Positions 1 to 9,694 of a DNA stretch of 64,000 nucleotides are shown here, piece after piece. The notes beneath the pieces were generated by a model. That model searched no databases and was not told the DNA's origin. It was given only the letters and a program-made list of their open reading frames with translations. The DNA comes from Veillonella denticariosi JCM 15641 (GTDB taxonomy: Bacteria > Bacillota > Negativicutes > Veillonellales > Veillonellaceae). Position 1 is the first letter of the stretch, and every line of letters starts with the position of its first letter. The translations under genes were made by a program, and so were the position numbers. The stretch is taken from assembly GCF_002959855.1 (NCBI RefSeq), contig NZ_PPDB01000003.1, forward strand, positions 434,001-498,000, read 5' to 3'.

Positions 1-1827
1 CGGTTTATGTTGCGGTATAGGACCCATATTCGCCAGGAATACCTTCACATTGTCCTTCGTCCGTTGTTTGTATTCTTCCGTACGCATTCTGAGCGCCTCA
101 AATTGTTCCGTCCAGCGATGAGGCGTGATGGCTTCGATCGTTTCCGATGAAATATCACCCGCATCCAAAGCCTTGCGGATTTGACGCATCGTCAATTTCT
201 GCAACGCCCCCAGTTCGATGAGGCCGATCAATGCACCCGGTTCCGTCGTACTCGCCTCCAGCGCCGCCTGAGCTTTCACAACCGCATCAGGGTCGGCTCC
301 GGACAGGTAAGCCTCGATTTGCGCCGTCCGTTTTTGACGCAATGTATCCTGGTTTTCAGGTTTAGAATCCAAGAGCTCTTCGGTCATGTTCGCATACATG
401 TTGTTCCCTACGGCAACGTCTTTGCGGTATGCCAGGTTCTTGAAACGCTCCGCCAACACGGCTTTCACCTGCGCCTGCGGATACCCTTCCTTCAATGCGG
501 CGACAATCCCGCCTTTCGCTTCAATAGCCTGGAATTCGGCCCAAATTTTTTCACACAGTTCGGCCGCCAAGGTTTCCACATACCAGGAACCGCCTACAGG
601 GTCAACCGGTTGACGCAATTCGAATTCCGTCTGCAACATGACCTGAATATTACGCGCAATACGACGGGAGAAATCGTCGGATTTGCGAATCGGCTGGTCA
701 AACGGAGATACCTCCAAACTGTCCAAACCGCCCACAACGCCGGAGAATGCCTGTGTCGTGTTACGCAACAGATTTACATACGGATCGTATACGGTCTTTG
801 TGAAAGCCGATGTTCTGCCGTGAACATGCACCGCGCGATCGCTTTCATCAGCACCGAAAGCCTCCATGATACGCGCCCAGATCACACGCAAAGCCCGTAA
901 TTTCGCGATTTCCATGAAGAAGTTGGCCCCTAGAGAGAAGGTGAACATCATGCTGTTCGCAATGGTATGAATGTCCACATTACGTTGCGCCAACTCACGT
1001 ACGTAACACGCCGCCGTCGCCAAAGCGTAAGCCACTTCCTGCACGTCATTAGCACCACCGTTTGCATAGGCGTCGCCGGAAATAAGGACGGTCTTGAGCT
1101 GTGGCGCCTGTTCGGAAGCCCAGATCACGCTATGTGCCATTTCATCAAACGCCGTGTCCAACGACATATGCAGCGCACCGTCCTTCACCCATACGCCGAT
1201 AGGATCCGCACCTACGAGACCTTTCAGGTCGGACGTCTGCTTTTTCGTCGCTTTCACAGTGGCGGAAATCATCCCCAACAGGATGGCGGATGATGCACCG
1301 GCCTCGATGTAGAGAGGATTTTCCTTGAAGTTAAACCGTTCCAATAATTGCGCACAATCTTCAACAGTCGATAACGATGTACCGCCCACGCCTACAGCGG
1401 CACCAACCTGCACATCCTGATCATGACGCGTCGCTTCATCCAGACGGATGTTATGAATCGTACTGCCCTTGACAATTTCGTACAGGCTCGCATGATTTGC
1501 GTCCTTCGGTAACGACTCATCTACGTATTGCGACACGCCCCAGGAATCCTTAATATAGCCGCTCGCCTTGGTGCCTCTCAAAAATTGACCCGCACCGGGA
1601 TACACGCCCTTCGGAATTTTTTCCTGATGCAACGCTGGCGTATAAATCGGCTGTAAAGTAATTCCTTCATAGGTTTTGGTGAACATCTTTTTATGAAAGT
1701 CCCCGCCCTTTAAAGCCTTTTCAACCTCAGCCTTCCATTTTTCATACGTAGGTTTCTCAAATTCATCAAATGACACAGGAGCTAGCAGTTCGCTATTTGC
1801 GGCATTTGAAGCCATTTTATCAGACAT
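1..1827 (-). CDS. mutA: Methylmalonyl-CoA mutase small (non-catalytic) subunit, 3' end cut by window edge
   Basis: 609 codons are visible and the frame is still open at base 1. The protein pairs with the catalytic MutB chain in the AdoCbl-dependent interconversion of succinyl-CoA and methylmalonyl-CoA in the propionate pathway. The start EKPTYEKWKAEVEKALKG followed by TYEGITLQPIYT, and MGPIPQHKP just before the edge, are typical of the small chain. The large-chain motif ISGYHMQEAGA, which holds the catalytic His, reads ISGDAYANGGA here near residue 250, so the His is missing. That supports the small-subunit call. The start ATG at 1827 follows an AGGAGG site. A long leader with a cobalamin riboswitch lies upstream. 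The missing C-terminus should be the degenerate B12-like domain, and mutB would be expected to the left of the window. Confidence 0.9.
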   Translation of the reverse strand, partial: MSDKMASNAANSELLAPVSFDEFEKPTYEKWKAEVEKALKGGDFHKKMFTKTYEGITLQPIYTPALHQEKIPKGVYPGAGQFLRGTKASGYIKDSWGVSQYVDESLPKDANHASLYEIVKGSTIHNIRLDEATRHDQDVQVGAAVGVGGTSLSTVEDCAQLLERFNFKENPLYIEAGASSAILLGMISATVKATKKQTSDLKGLVGADPIGVWVKDGALHMSLDTAFDEMAHSVIWASEQAPQLKTVLISGDAYANGGANDVQEVAYALATAACYVRELAQRNVDIHTIANSMMFTFSLGANFFMEIAKLRALRVIWARIMEAFGADESDRAVHVHGRTSAFTKTVYDPYVNLLRNTTQAFSGVVGGLDSLEVSPFDQPIRKSDDFSRRIARNIQVMLQTEFELRQPVDPVGGSWYVETLAAELCEKIWAEFQAIEAKGGIVAALKEGYPQAQVKAVLAERFKNLAYRKDVAVGNNMYANMTEELLDSKPENQDTLRQKRTAQIEAYLSGADPDAVVKAQAALEASTTEPGALIGLIELGALQKLTMRQIRKALDAGDISSETIEAITPHRWTEQFEALRMRTEEYKQRTKDNVKVFLANMGPIPQHKP

Positions 1828-1974
1828 ATATGTGCCTCCTTTTCAACTCGAAACCATACTAGGAACAGCGAATCCGTCATCGTACCTATAAACTGTTCGG
1901 GATGTATCCGACTCGAGCAAATCCGGCATTATCAAATCGTAATACAAAGCTCCTAATACGCCCCTCCCGAATGG

Positions 1975-2008
1975 CAACAAAAAACGTGCCACCCTGGAGT
2001 GACACGTT
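1975..2008 (-). terminator. Intrinsic terminator in the mutA leader
   Basis: Read on the minus strand, a 10-bp stem (AACGTGTCAC / GTGGCACGTT, one mismatch) with a 7-nt loop is followed by a T-rich run. It lies between the riboswitch and the mutA start, where a transcription-attenuation platform would be expected. A competing pairing is possible just upstream (AGGTTT/AAACCT around 2009-2040). Confidence 0.7.
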
Positions 2009-2084
2009 AGGTTTCTTGTTGAAAGGTACACAAAAACCTCTAAGCAGTATACCTCAATCCCCTTCCTATCGCTCGTAGGTACAT

Positions 2085-2252
2085 AACGGTGATTATCAAA
2101 TAGGCAGTTCTCCTGGCTCGGGGTCATCGCCTCGCTTTCGCCTTCCCAGATTGCTCCAGTGACATTATGAAAGCAGGCTCGTCCTTACAGTGGCGGGACC
2201 GCATCGGCTTATACCGATTTCTCTATTAAGTCTTGTGACACCTATTCTCAAT
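2085..2252 (-). promoter_or_regulatory. Cobalamin (B12) riboswitch in the mutA leader
   Basis: On the minus strand the segment opens with AGGTGTC and continues through GCGGTCCCGCCACTGTAA and then GAGCCAGGAGAACTGCCT. These are the conserved core blocks of the cobalamin aptamer, in the right order and spacing. It is followed by a terminator hairpin about 80 nt before the end of the leader and then by mutA. The aptamer call is strong. Whether ligand turns mutA off (the usual case) or on cannot be told from sequence. Confidence 0.88.
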
Positions 2253-2437
2253 ATTTTGTTGTTCTCCCTTAAATATAGTGTAAAACACTGCATTCAGTCA
2301 ACATTTATAAAATCAATTCATAAGTACCTAATTTTATATTATATGTAAAAAGCATATAGCATAACTTAAAGTAATATATTCGCATCACACATGAATAATG
2401 CTATAATAAATCATATTTATCAGGAGGCATCTATTCT

Positions 2438-3322
2438 ATGGAACATACAAATAAAAAAGGGCTGCTTATGGCCCTCAGCTGTTATATCATATGGGGATTA
2501 CTCCCTATTTACTGGGCACTCTTACAACATATTTCCCCTTATACCGTGCTGGCCCATCGCATCATATGGTCCGGCATCTTTATGGCTTTCATCGTTATAG
2601 GCATAAATTTTACACAATTCAAAAAGGACTGCCACCATTTATGGACACATCGCTCACAAATCGTGCTGCTCCTATGTGCCGCACTACTGGTCAGCCTCAA
2701 CTGGGGCACCTATATCTGGGCCATCGCGAATAATCATGTTATGGACACCAGTCTCGGCTACTATATCAACCCGCTCCTCAATGTCCTGCTGGGTGTCATC
2801 ATTTTTAAAGAGGTCCTCACGTTTCCGAAAAAGCTCAGTGTCGCTATCGCCGCCTTGGGCATCGCCTTTCTTACGTGGCAACTGGGCTCTCTGCCGTGGA
2901 TTTCCGTAGCCCTCGCCGTCTCATTCGGTCTCTACGGCGCGGTAAAGAAAAAACTGATCATCCATCCGTTCACGAGCATCGCCCTCGAAGCATGGATTGT
3001 AACCCCTCTCGCCGTATTGTATACGATGTTTATCGACACATCGTCATGGTCCTATTTCGGCACGGACTGGAATACGACCTTGCTGTTCATCGGATCCGGC
3101 CTGACCACATCGGCTCCGCTCATACTGTTTTCGTATGGCGCCCGCCTGTTGCCGCTTAATGTACTCGGCTTTCTGCAATACGTATCGCCTACCATCGCTT
3201 TACTCTTGGCGATCTTCTACTTCGGTGAAAGCTTCACTACGACGAACATCATCGCCTTCTCCTGTATCTGGCTCGCCCTCATCATCTTTACGATGTCGAA
3301 TCAGTTGCAACGGAACAGATAA
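2438..3322 (+). CDS. rarD: RarD-type EamA/DMT permease
   Basis: A 294-residue integral membrane protein with about ten hydrophobic segments. The opening KGLLMALSCYIIWGLLPIYW and later AHRIIWS and NWGTYIWA are typical of RarD (chloramphenicol-sensitive protein) in the drug/metabolite transporter superfamily. The substrate is unknown for most RarD proteins. The start at 2438 follows CAGGAGGC, and a TATAAT-like hexamer lies near 2402. It is a single gene, convergent with the TPR lipoprotein gene and divergent from mutA. Confidence 0.88.
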   Translation: MEHTNKKGLLMALSCYIIWGLLPIYWALLQHISPYTVLAHRIIWSGIFMAFIVIGINFTQFKKDCHHLWTHRSQIVLLLCAALLVSLNWGTYIWAIANNHVMDTSLGYYINPLLNVLLGVIIFKEVLTFPKKLSVAIAALGIAFLTWQLGSLPWISVALAVSFGLYGAVKKKLIIHPFTSIALEAWIVTPLAVLYTMFIDTSSWSYFGTDWNTTLLFIGSGLTTSAPLILFSYGARLLPLNVLGFLQYVSPTIALLLAIFYFGESFTTTNIIAFSCIWLALIIFTMSNQLQRNR

Positions 3323-3347
3323 AATATATATTCAACATATAAACAAT

Positions 3348-3446
3348 ATAGCCTCTCCGCTATGAGAGATTAACATCTATTGTACGCCCCGATATTAGAT
3401 TGAACTTGATCTGATATCGGGGCGTACTTCATAGTGAAGAGGCTAT
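3348..3446. terminator. Nested bidirectional terminator between convergent genes
   Basis: The inner inverted repeat is 14 bp and perfect (GTACGCCCCGATAT at 3382-3395 against 3414-3427). It is enclosed by 17-bp arms with a few mismatches (3348-3364 against 3430-3446), with A- and T-rich ends. The position between rarD (+) and the TPR gene (-) fits a shared terminator. Confidence 0.75.
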
Positions 3447-3468
3447 TTTACTATATAAATTGAGTAAC

Positions 3469-4083
3469 TTATTTTATCAGTGCTTCAAAGCGGGGCTGAC
3501 CGTGATATTTCATAAAATGATCCTGCTCCGCCGCCACGGCTTTCACGGACGGGTCGATCTTAATCGCCTGTTCCAACCAGTCGAGGGCTTTTACATCATC
3601 CCCCTGATCCGCATAAATGGTGGCGATACCGTAAACGGACCATGTATTGCGAGGATCCTTTTCCAGTACCCGCTCAAACCATTCCTTGGACTCGTTCAAG
3701 CGCCCCTGCAGTTTATAGACCATCGCCATATTGTAATAATTGGCCACGTTATCGGAATCTAAATCGTAAGCTTTCCTGGTATCCTGCAGGCCCTTGTCCG
3801 TATCCCCCTGTAACGCCTCCGCCATGCCGCGCACAGAGTACGCCTCCGCATTACCCGCATGAGCCGCTATCGATGCGGTCGCCTCCTGTACGGCCTTGTT
3901 GTAATCGCCCGCTGAAAGAGCCGCCTTGGCCGCCGTTACATGCGAATCGGAGTCCTCATTCACCTTGGACTTCTCTACCGTTGTGTCCGCACCGGTCGCC
4001 TGCGTCCTGTCCGTATCGACGCCACACCCCCAAACACCAAACAAACTTACAAACAAACCTATACATAATAGAGTAGATCTCAT
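3469..4083 (-). CDS. TPR-repeat lipoprotein
   Basis: 204 residues. The N-terminus is a short hydrophobic signal ending in a lipobox-like GVWGC, so it is probably lipid-anchored in the envelope. The rest is tandem tetratricopeptide repeats (for example AKAALSAGDYNKAVQEATAS, NWAYYNMAMVYKLQGRLNES-like spacing and WSVYGIATIYADQGD), which normally mediate protein contacts. The start ATG follows GAGGTG. It stands alone. No partner can be named from context. Confidence 0.8.
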   Translation of the reverse strand: MRSTLLCIGLFVSLFGVWGCGVDTDRTQATGADTTVEKSKVNEDSDSHVTAAKAALSAGDYNKAVQEATASIAAHAGNAEAYSVRGMAEALQGDTDKGLQDTRKAYDLDSDNVANYYNMAMVYKLQGRLNESKEWFERVLEKDPRNTWSVYGIATIYADQGDDVKALDWLEQAIKIDPSVKAVAAEQDHFMKYHGQPRFEALIK

Positions 4084-4199
4084 AAAACACCTCGCTTATC
4101 AATTCTATCGATTTAGACACAATTTGGGGAGATGCAGTTCAGGTAACTCGTCCTTTTCGTTATATCTCGGAGAATTTAAATGTGTAACTCATTAACTTA

Positions 4200-7022
4200 T
4201 TACTTTTTACTTGTAGAGCACCGGTCTAACAGGTACGCAATACCGACGAACGGGATGCCCGAATTTTCACCGAGCCCGATTTCACAAGTCGAACTGGAGC
4301 TGACGCCAAGGGTCGCACCGTATTCGGCCACTTCGCCGGACAAGTCTTTCGTAGCGCATTTATTGAGTTCCGGCGTAAAGAACCCCTTTTGTCCCGCGAA
4401 GCCGTCACAAGCGAACGATTTGATATTGAATACATGATCAGAGCAAAGATTTGCGAGCCGTTCAATATATTCGGACTTGCCTGCTGATTTAATCTTACAT
4501 TGTTTATGTACGAGAACGCGTTCATCGCATTTACGGATATCAAGGCGCGGCACCACGTGATTATACAAGTATTCGGAAATATCATTAATTTCCAAATCTG
4601 TAATATGTTTGAAAGCATGGCTAAAACATGCACTGTGGTCGATTACGATAGGATATTTACCGTTTTCCGAGGCAGTCATCAATGCATCGTGAAGATCCTT
4701 GAGCGCCCGTTTATCGATGTCTTCATAATTTTCAAAGCTGAGACCGCAGCAGAGGTTTTCAATATGCGGCGGATACACCACATCGATATGCGCTTTACTG
4801 CATAAGCTTTCAAAAACTTGTTGCAAACTCCGTTCATCATTATAACCCTGGTTCGGACGGAATGCGCGGTTTGCACAGGTACTGAAGTATACGACCCGTT
4901 CAAAATTGCCCGGCTTGATGCGGTTCTTCAATTTATAACGGTTCGCCTTAGGTGTCGTCTTCGGCAAGTACGGCGTCATCCCGGTCACGCCATGTAAGCC
5001 ATCCGTGATTTTTGAAATCGCCTTCTTCGTCACGATAGCGCCGGCAATGCCTTCAAGGCTCACGCCGGCACGGCACATATCAAGGGTCGTCGCGAAATTA
5101 TCGTAAATCGTCTTCGCGAGACTCGGTGCAGGCGGATCGATTTTACGCATGGACAATGCAATCTGCGCCGTATCGATACTGAGCGGACATAGACCTTTAC
5201 ACATGGAACATGCCGCACAGGTGTCCACACCATAGTACTGATAGCCTTTTTTAAGTTCAGCGGCAAGCGTGAAATTGCCTTCCGCTTCAAGTCGTTTCGT
5301 TTCACGTAATAACGCGATACGTTGACGCGGTGTCAATGTTAAATTGCGGCTCGGGCAATGCTTTTCACAGAAACCGCATTCCATACAAATAGTGAAAGCA
5401 TCATCAATAACGCATTGCGCTTTCAGATTTTTCTTGTATACATCAGGATCATCGGTAATGATAACATCAGGATTCAAGATGCCCGTAGGGTCGAAGATAG
5501 CCTTGATACGACGATTGATTTCGTACGCCTTCTTGCCCCATTCCATTTCAACAAACGGAGCGACCATGCGACCTGTACCATGTTCCGCTTTCAAGGAGCC
5601 CCCGAATCCGGATACGCGCTCGGACATTTCTTTCACCAAATCGGCGAAATTCTTGGTATCCTTAGGATTGCTGAAATCAGGGGTAATATTAAAATGCACG
5701 TTCCCGCTCAAAGCATGACCGAAAATAACGCCGCCGTCCACAAAGTCGTATTTATGGAATAACTCCGTAATCATTTCGATGCCCTTGGTGAAATCCTCAA
5801 TTTTGAAGCACACATCCTCGGTGATAACCGTTGTGCCTTTCTTGCGCTGCCCGCCGACAATCGGCAGGATCCCCTTGCGGATAGCCCACCACGAATCATA
5901 TTCCTTCGGATCTTGGGAATATAGGCTCGGCATAGCCGTCGGAATATCCTTCAACTGATCTTTAATAAACGCTAAGTTCGCATCCACCGTTTCCTTTGAA
6001 TAGCTTTCAGTTTGGAATAGAATCGCACTGGTACCTTCCGGCACTTCGCTAAGAAAAGCCGGCACATTTTCAAGACTTTGTACCGCGCAGAGCGATTGGT
6101 AGTCCATCATTTCCGCAGCGACGACCTTCTCGCGGCCCATGTTGGCAAGGGCGACAACCGCAAGAGAAGCGTCGTTCAATGTGCGGAAGAACATGAGACC
6201 GCACCCCTTATGAGGCACGTCCTCAACGGTATTGTACACGATTTCGGACACGAAGCCTAACGTGCCTTCGGAGCCGATAAACAGATGATTGATGATGTCA
6301 ATAATATCTTCAAAATCAACAAGCGAATTCAAGCCGTAACCGGTAGTATTTTTAATCTTGTATTTATGATGAATCATGTGCGTCAATTCTTCATCCGCTA
6401 AGATATCCCTGCGCAATTGCAAAATATCCTCCACCATTTGCGGTTTTTCCTTGAGGAACTGCTTGACGCTCTTCGGATCCGATGTATCGAGAATCGTTCC
6501 GTCCAACAATACGACGCGAATGGAACGGATCGTCTTGTATGAGTTCTGTGCCGTACCGCAGCACATGCCGGATGAGTTGTTATTCAAAATACCGCCAATC
6601 AAAGCGGTCGCAATGGTTGCCGGATCAGGTCCGATTTTGCGGTTATACGGTTGTAGCATATCATTCGCATCAGAACCGATTACACCGCAATCACATTTTA
6701 ATGCAAGTCCGTTATCCAGAACCTCCATCTTTTTAAAACCGTCATTACATACGATGAGCACATCTTCACAGGAACACTGCCCGGATAAGGACGACCCCGC
6801 AGCCCTGAATGCGAATGGCGTACCGCATTGCTGACCCAGACGAATCAAGCGGCGTACCTCGGATTCATCCTGCGCTTTCACCACGACCTTCGGCAAATAG
6901 CTGTAACAGGATGCATCCACGCCATATGCATAACGTCTCAGATAATCTGTATACACACGATCTTTACAAATCTCCTGCGCCTCTTTAGCAAAACGGTCAT
7001 AATCTCTTACTAATGAATTCAC
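4200..7022 (-). CDS. FAD/Fe-S D-lactate dehydrogenase (GlcD-GlcF type fusion)
   Basis: About 940 residues. The N-terminal half is a PCMH-type FAD domain (GTPFAFRAAGSSLSGQ, GPDPATIATALIGGILNN) with an FAD-linked oxidase C-terminal domain (KAEHGTGRM). Next come two ferredoxin-like clusters (CMECGFCEKHCP and CAACSMCKGLCP) and a GlpC/CCG-like segment (NLCCGLSFEN). This architecture oxidises D-2-hydroxyacids such as D-lactate and passes electrons to a quinone or flavoprotein. I place the start at a GTG at 7022, because GGAGG lies 8 nt upstream, not at the longer TTG reading. The nearby racemase operon supports lactate as substrate, but glycolate or another 2-hydroxyacid remains possible. Confidence 0.88.
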   Translation of the reverse strand: MNSLVRDYDRFAKEAQEICKDRVYTDYLRRYAYGVDASCYSYLPKVVVKAQDESEVRRLIRLGQQCGTPFAFRAAGSSLSGQCSCEDVLIVCNDGFKKMEVLDNGLALKCDCGVIGSDANDMLQPYNRKIGPDPATIATALIGGILNNNSSGMCCGTAQNSYKTIRSIRVVLLDGTILDTSDPKSVKQFLKEKPQMVEDILQLRRDILADEELTHMIHHKYKIKNTTGYGLNSLVDFEDIIDIINHLFIGSEGTLGFVSEIVYNTVEDVPHKGCGLMFFRTLNDASLAVVALANMGREKVVAAEMMDYQSLCAVQSLENVPAFLSEVPEGTSAILFQTESYSKETVDANLAFIKDQLKDIPTAMPSLYSQDPKEYDSWWAIRKGILPIVGGQRKKGTTVITEDVCFKIEDFTKGIEMITELFHKYDFVDGGVIFGHALSGNVHFNITPDFSNPKDTKNFADLVKEMSERVSGFGGSLKAEHGTGRMVAPFVEMEWGKKAYEINRRIKAIFDPTGILNPDVIITDDPDVYKKNLKAQCVIDDAFTICMECGFCEKHCPSRNLTLTPRQRIALLRETKRLEAEGNFTLAAELKKGYQYYGVDTCAACSMCKGLCPLSIDTAQIALSMRKIDPPAPSLAKTIYDNFATTLDMCRAGVSLEGIAGAIVTKKAISKITDGLHGVTGMTPYLPKTTPKANRYKLKNRIKPGNFERVVYFSTCANRAFRPNQGYNDERSLQQVFESLCSKAHIDVVYPPHIENLCCGLSFENYEDIDKRALKDLHDALMTASENGKYPIVIDHSACFSHAFKHITDLEINDISEYLYNHVVPRLDIRKCDERVLVHKQCKIKSAGKSEYIERLANLCSDHVFNIKSFACDGFAGQKGFFTPELNKCATKDLSGEVAEYGATLGVSSSSTCEIGLGENSGIPFVGIAYLLDRCSTSKK

Positions 7023-7479
7023 TTGAATAACCTCCAATCCCAGCTTAAGGAAATCTTTATAAATTTAGTATACGCCGTTCTCATTATGCCTACCACAATT
7101 ATGCATAAATTATATCTCTTCCAATAATTATCGATATCGATGCGCCTTTTAAATTATATGTTGAAAGTACATCTCATTCGCATTATCATGTACCGATTTC
7201 TCCGCATGTAAAGCAAAAAGGCCCCTACCCATTCGGACTAGACAGACACGAATTAAAAAGTATCTCTAAATCCACATAGATAGGGACCTGGACATATGTA
7301 GTTCTACAAGAATCAGATTGCAATATATATACATAAAACCTTCATGTATATATATTTTATCCGTTACATTCTCAATTACAAATATGTATGATTTTTTTTC
7401 ATAGCAAAATAAAAATAGATGTACTATATAACTCAGCACAAATACATTTTACAAACTCTTTTACAAAAGCGACACCATA
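7023..7479. other. Gene-free stretch between tauE-like gene and D-lactate dehydrogenase
   Basis: 457 bases, AT-rich. It holds the intrinsic terminator listed separately at 7219-7289 and an AT-rich inverted repeat at 7324-7355 (ATATATACAT / ATGTATATAT). It presumably also holds the D-lactate dehydrogenase promoter near its lower end in transcript order. No coding potential was seen. Confidence 0.6.
7219..7289 (-). terminator. Terminator downstream of the lar-tauE operon
   Basis: On the minus strand AGGTCCCTA pairs with TAGGGGCCT (9 bp with one G-U) across a large loop and is followed by TTTTT. It is about 190 bp beyond the stop of the tauE-like gene, so assignment to that operon is likely but not certain. 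Confidence 0.55.
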
Positions 7480-8274
7480 TCAGAACAAAATGCCCGATCC
7501 GATGATCAGCCGCACCGCCAGTGCGAATACGCAGACACTCATCAATGCCAGAATGACCTTTGCTTTCAGACGTTTTGCAATCTGCGCGCCCGCCTGGGCC
7601 CCGAACAGAGCGCCGAAACTGGCAGGAACGGCAATACTGAATACGATATGATTCGACAGGAAGTGTGTAATAACACCCACCGTGGTGGATACCGCCAAAA
7701 TGGCCTGACTCGTAGCCGTCGCCAGATGTGTGGGAAAGCTCATCAGATAGATAAGCGCAGGCACGTGAATAAGTCCGCCGCCGATACCGAAGATGCTGGA
7801 GATAAATCCGACCACAATGCTGATAGCGATGCCTAGCGGCTTATTATAGGTAACCTCATCGAGCGTGAGAGACTCCGCCTGGCGCTCGCCTTTACGGAAA
7901 TTTTTAAATCCGATCAAAATAGATACACAGGCCAGGAAACACCCGAAGGCAAACATAAATTCAGGGCCTGAGAACCAGGCGGACATACGCGCCCCTAAAA
8001 TGGCGCCCGGAAAGGTGGCCAGGCTAAAAATAAGAGCGGCGCTGATAAACACCTTTTTCTGCCTGATGTACGCCAGCGAACCGGAAATAGCATTACACAT
8101 AACGGCAAATAAAGACGTGCCCACAATCATCGACGGCGACCACTGAGGAAACCAGTACATGAATAAAGGCACAAAAATGAGACCCCCGCCGGCGCCGATA
8201 ATCGTCCCTAACATGGCCGTAAAGAAACCGACGACGATAAAAAATAGATAGAATACAAACGGATTATCAATCAC
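7480..8274 (-). CDS. TauE/SafE family membrane exporter
   Basis: 264 residues with about seven to eight hydrophobic segments and the two family repeats (GAGGGLIFVPLFMY and IFGIGGGLIHVPALIYL). Members move sulfite, sulfonates or other organic anions. The GTG at 8274 is preceded by GGGAGG at good spacing, so I prefer it to the upstream ATG. It starts only 39 bp after the larC stop and looks like the last gene of the lar operon. That suggests transport of lactate, another 2-hydroxyacid or a sulfur by-product of cofactor synthesis. The specific substrate is inference. Confidence 0.85.
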   Translation of the reverse strand: MIDNPFVFYLFFIVVGFFTAMLGTIIGAGGGLIFVPLFMYWFPQWSPSMIVGTSLFAVMCNAISGSLAYIRQKKVFISAALIFSLATFPGAILGARMSAWFSGPEFMFAFGCFLACVSILIGFKNFRKGERQAESLTLDEVTYNKPLGIAISIVVGFISSIFGIGGGLIHVPALIYLMSFPTHLATATSQAILAVSTTVGVITHFLSNHIVFSIAVPASFGALFGAQAGAQIAKRLKAKVILALMSVCVFALAVRLIIGSGILF

Positions 8275-8313
8275 AATACAACCTCCCTGATGTGTCGAGG
8301 ATACCATAGTCTC

Positions 8314-9663
8314 CTACAGCTGCCGCTTCAATTCCAATAAGCTCATACCCAAAGCCTCGGACGCCGTTACAAGATCATCATGCTCATATTTGATCGATGT
8401 CCCGTCGGCCCCATAGGCCTTTTTATACCTGATAGCCTGCCCCTTATGCGTGATAGAACCGGACTCTCTATGTAAAATGTGTCGTTCCTTTTTCTGAAAG
8501 CGGAGCCCCAACGTTGTGGTATGTTTCAATAACAGCTGTTCTATCTCGGCGCGATGTTCTTCATGACATAACACGGTAATCATCGTGCCGGGACGCTGCT
8601 TTTTCATCATAACGGATGTCGTAAAGACATCGAGCGCCGGAGATGTTATCAGTTTCTCCACCGCATATCCGATTTCCTCCGCCGTCATATCATCAATATT
8701 ACATTGAATCTCTATGATTTCATCAGACTTGTAGACGGCATCGCGTACATTCTCCTGCTCAGGATTCTCTAGAGAATGTTCAGCTCTATCTCCTTTCAAT
8801 ATAATCGTATCCACAAAGGCTCGTACACAGTTAGGTCGATTATATGTCTTCGTCCCGAATCCATACGACACAGAGTCAACGTGCATCACGGGCATCGGTC
8901 CGAAATCCGTTCCGAAATATCGCAATAAAGCGACCCCTGTAGGCGTACAAAGTTCGCCTTCCACCTGATAATCCGTATAACACGGCAAGCCTTGTAACAG
9001 TTTCATCGTAGCCGGTGCCGGTACATTCAAGGTACCGTGAGCACAATGCACCGTACCGTATCCCATGTGAATGGGCGACACCATAATCCGATTGAACGCA
9101 AGATGATGCAATACATAACATACCGCCACTACATCGGCGATGGCATCATAGGCACCGACCTCGTGAAAGTGAATCATATTCACATCCCTTTGATGCACTG
9201 CGGCCTCCGCATCGGCAATTAACCGATACACTGCCAACGCATCGCGTTTGACCTCATCCGGTAAGGACAATCCATTAATAATTTGCTGAACATCTAACAA
9301 TGTATGATGAGAATGTGAGTGATGGGGATGTAAGTGATGATAATCCTGTTTATGTTGCTTCTGACTATCATGTCGCTCATGACCATAAGCCTGCTGATCG
9401 TGATTGTGCTGATTATAATTATGATGATCGTGATAATCAGGAATTACATCTTCACCCTCTATATAACCGTCAACGGCAACCGTACAATGATATCCCTGTA
9501 AGCTGCATTCTTCCTTCGGTTCCAATCGATAAGTCACCTTGGGGATGCCGACAGCATTTAATCTTTCAACCCATCGAAAAGGATCGTCCGTCAGGCCCAA
9601 CAACGTCGCCGTCAGCATATCACCGGCAACACCCATCTGACAGTCTAAAAATAACCGCTTCAT
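8314..9663 (-). CDS. larC: LarC, nickel insertion protein for the nickel-pincer cofactor
   Basis: 449 residues. It starts with FLDCQMGVAGDML, the DUF111/LarC signature, and contains NIDDMTAEEIGYA and ALDVFTTSVMMKKQRPG, typical of the C-terminal half. In known systems LarC is a CTP-dependent cyclometallase that inserts nickel into the dithio-pyridinium nucleotide. In Lactiplantibacillus the gene is split by a programmed frameshift, but here it is one open frame. A His-rich stretch around residues 80-125 (for example HHLHPHHSHSHH) probably stores or delivers nickel. Third biosynthetic gene of the operon after larE and larB. Confidence 0.93.
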   Translation of the reverse strand: MKRLFLDCQMGVAGDMLTATLLGLTDDPFRWVERLNAVGIPKVTYRLEPKEECSLQGYHCTVAVDGYIEGEDVIPDYHDHHNYNQHNHDQQAYGHERHDSQKQHKQDYHHLHPHHSHSHHTLLDVQQIINGLSLPDEVKRDALAVYRLIADAEAAVHQRDVNMIHFHEVGAYDAIADVVAVCYVLHHLAFNRIMVSPIHMGYGTVHCAHGTLNVPAPATMKLLQGLPCYTDYQVEGELCTPTGVALLRYFGTDFGPMPVMHVDSVSYGFGTKTYNRPNCVRAFVDTIILKGDRAEHSLENPEQENVRDAVYKSDEIIEIQCNIDDMTAEEIGYAVEKLITSPALDVFTTSVMMKKQRPGTMITVLCHEEHRAEIEQLLLKHTTTLGLRFQKKERHILHRESGSITHKGQAIRYKKAYGADGTSIKYEHDDLVTASEALGMSLLELKRQL

Positions 9664-9694
9664 TATCGTTACCCTTTACTCATAACCCATGCAA

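Noticed and set aside
181-1293. Plus-strand open frames opposite mutA
   Set aside because: They are antisense shadows. The minus strand encodes a full methylmalonyl-CoA mutase sequence with a proper start.
1843-2127. 94-codon open frame on the minus strand before mutA
   Set aside because: It lies inside the cobalamin riboswitch and its terminator platform and has no ribosome site or family features.
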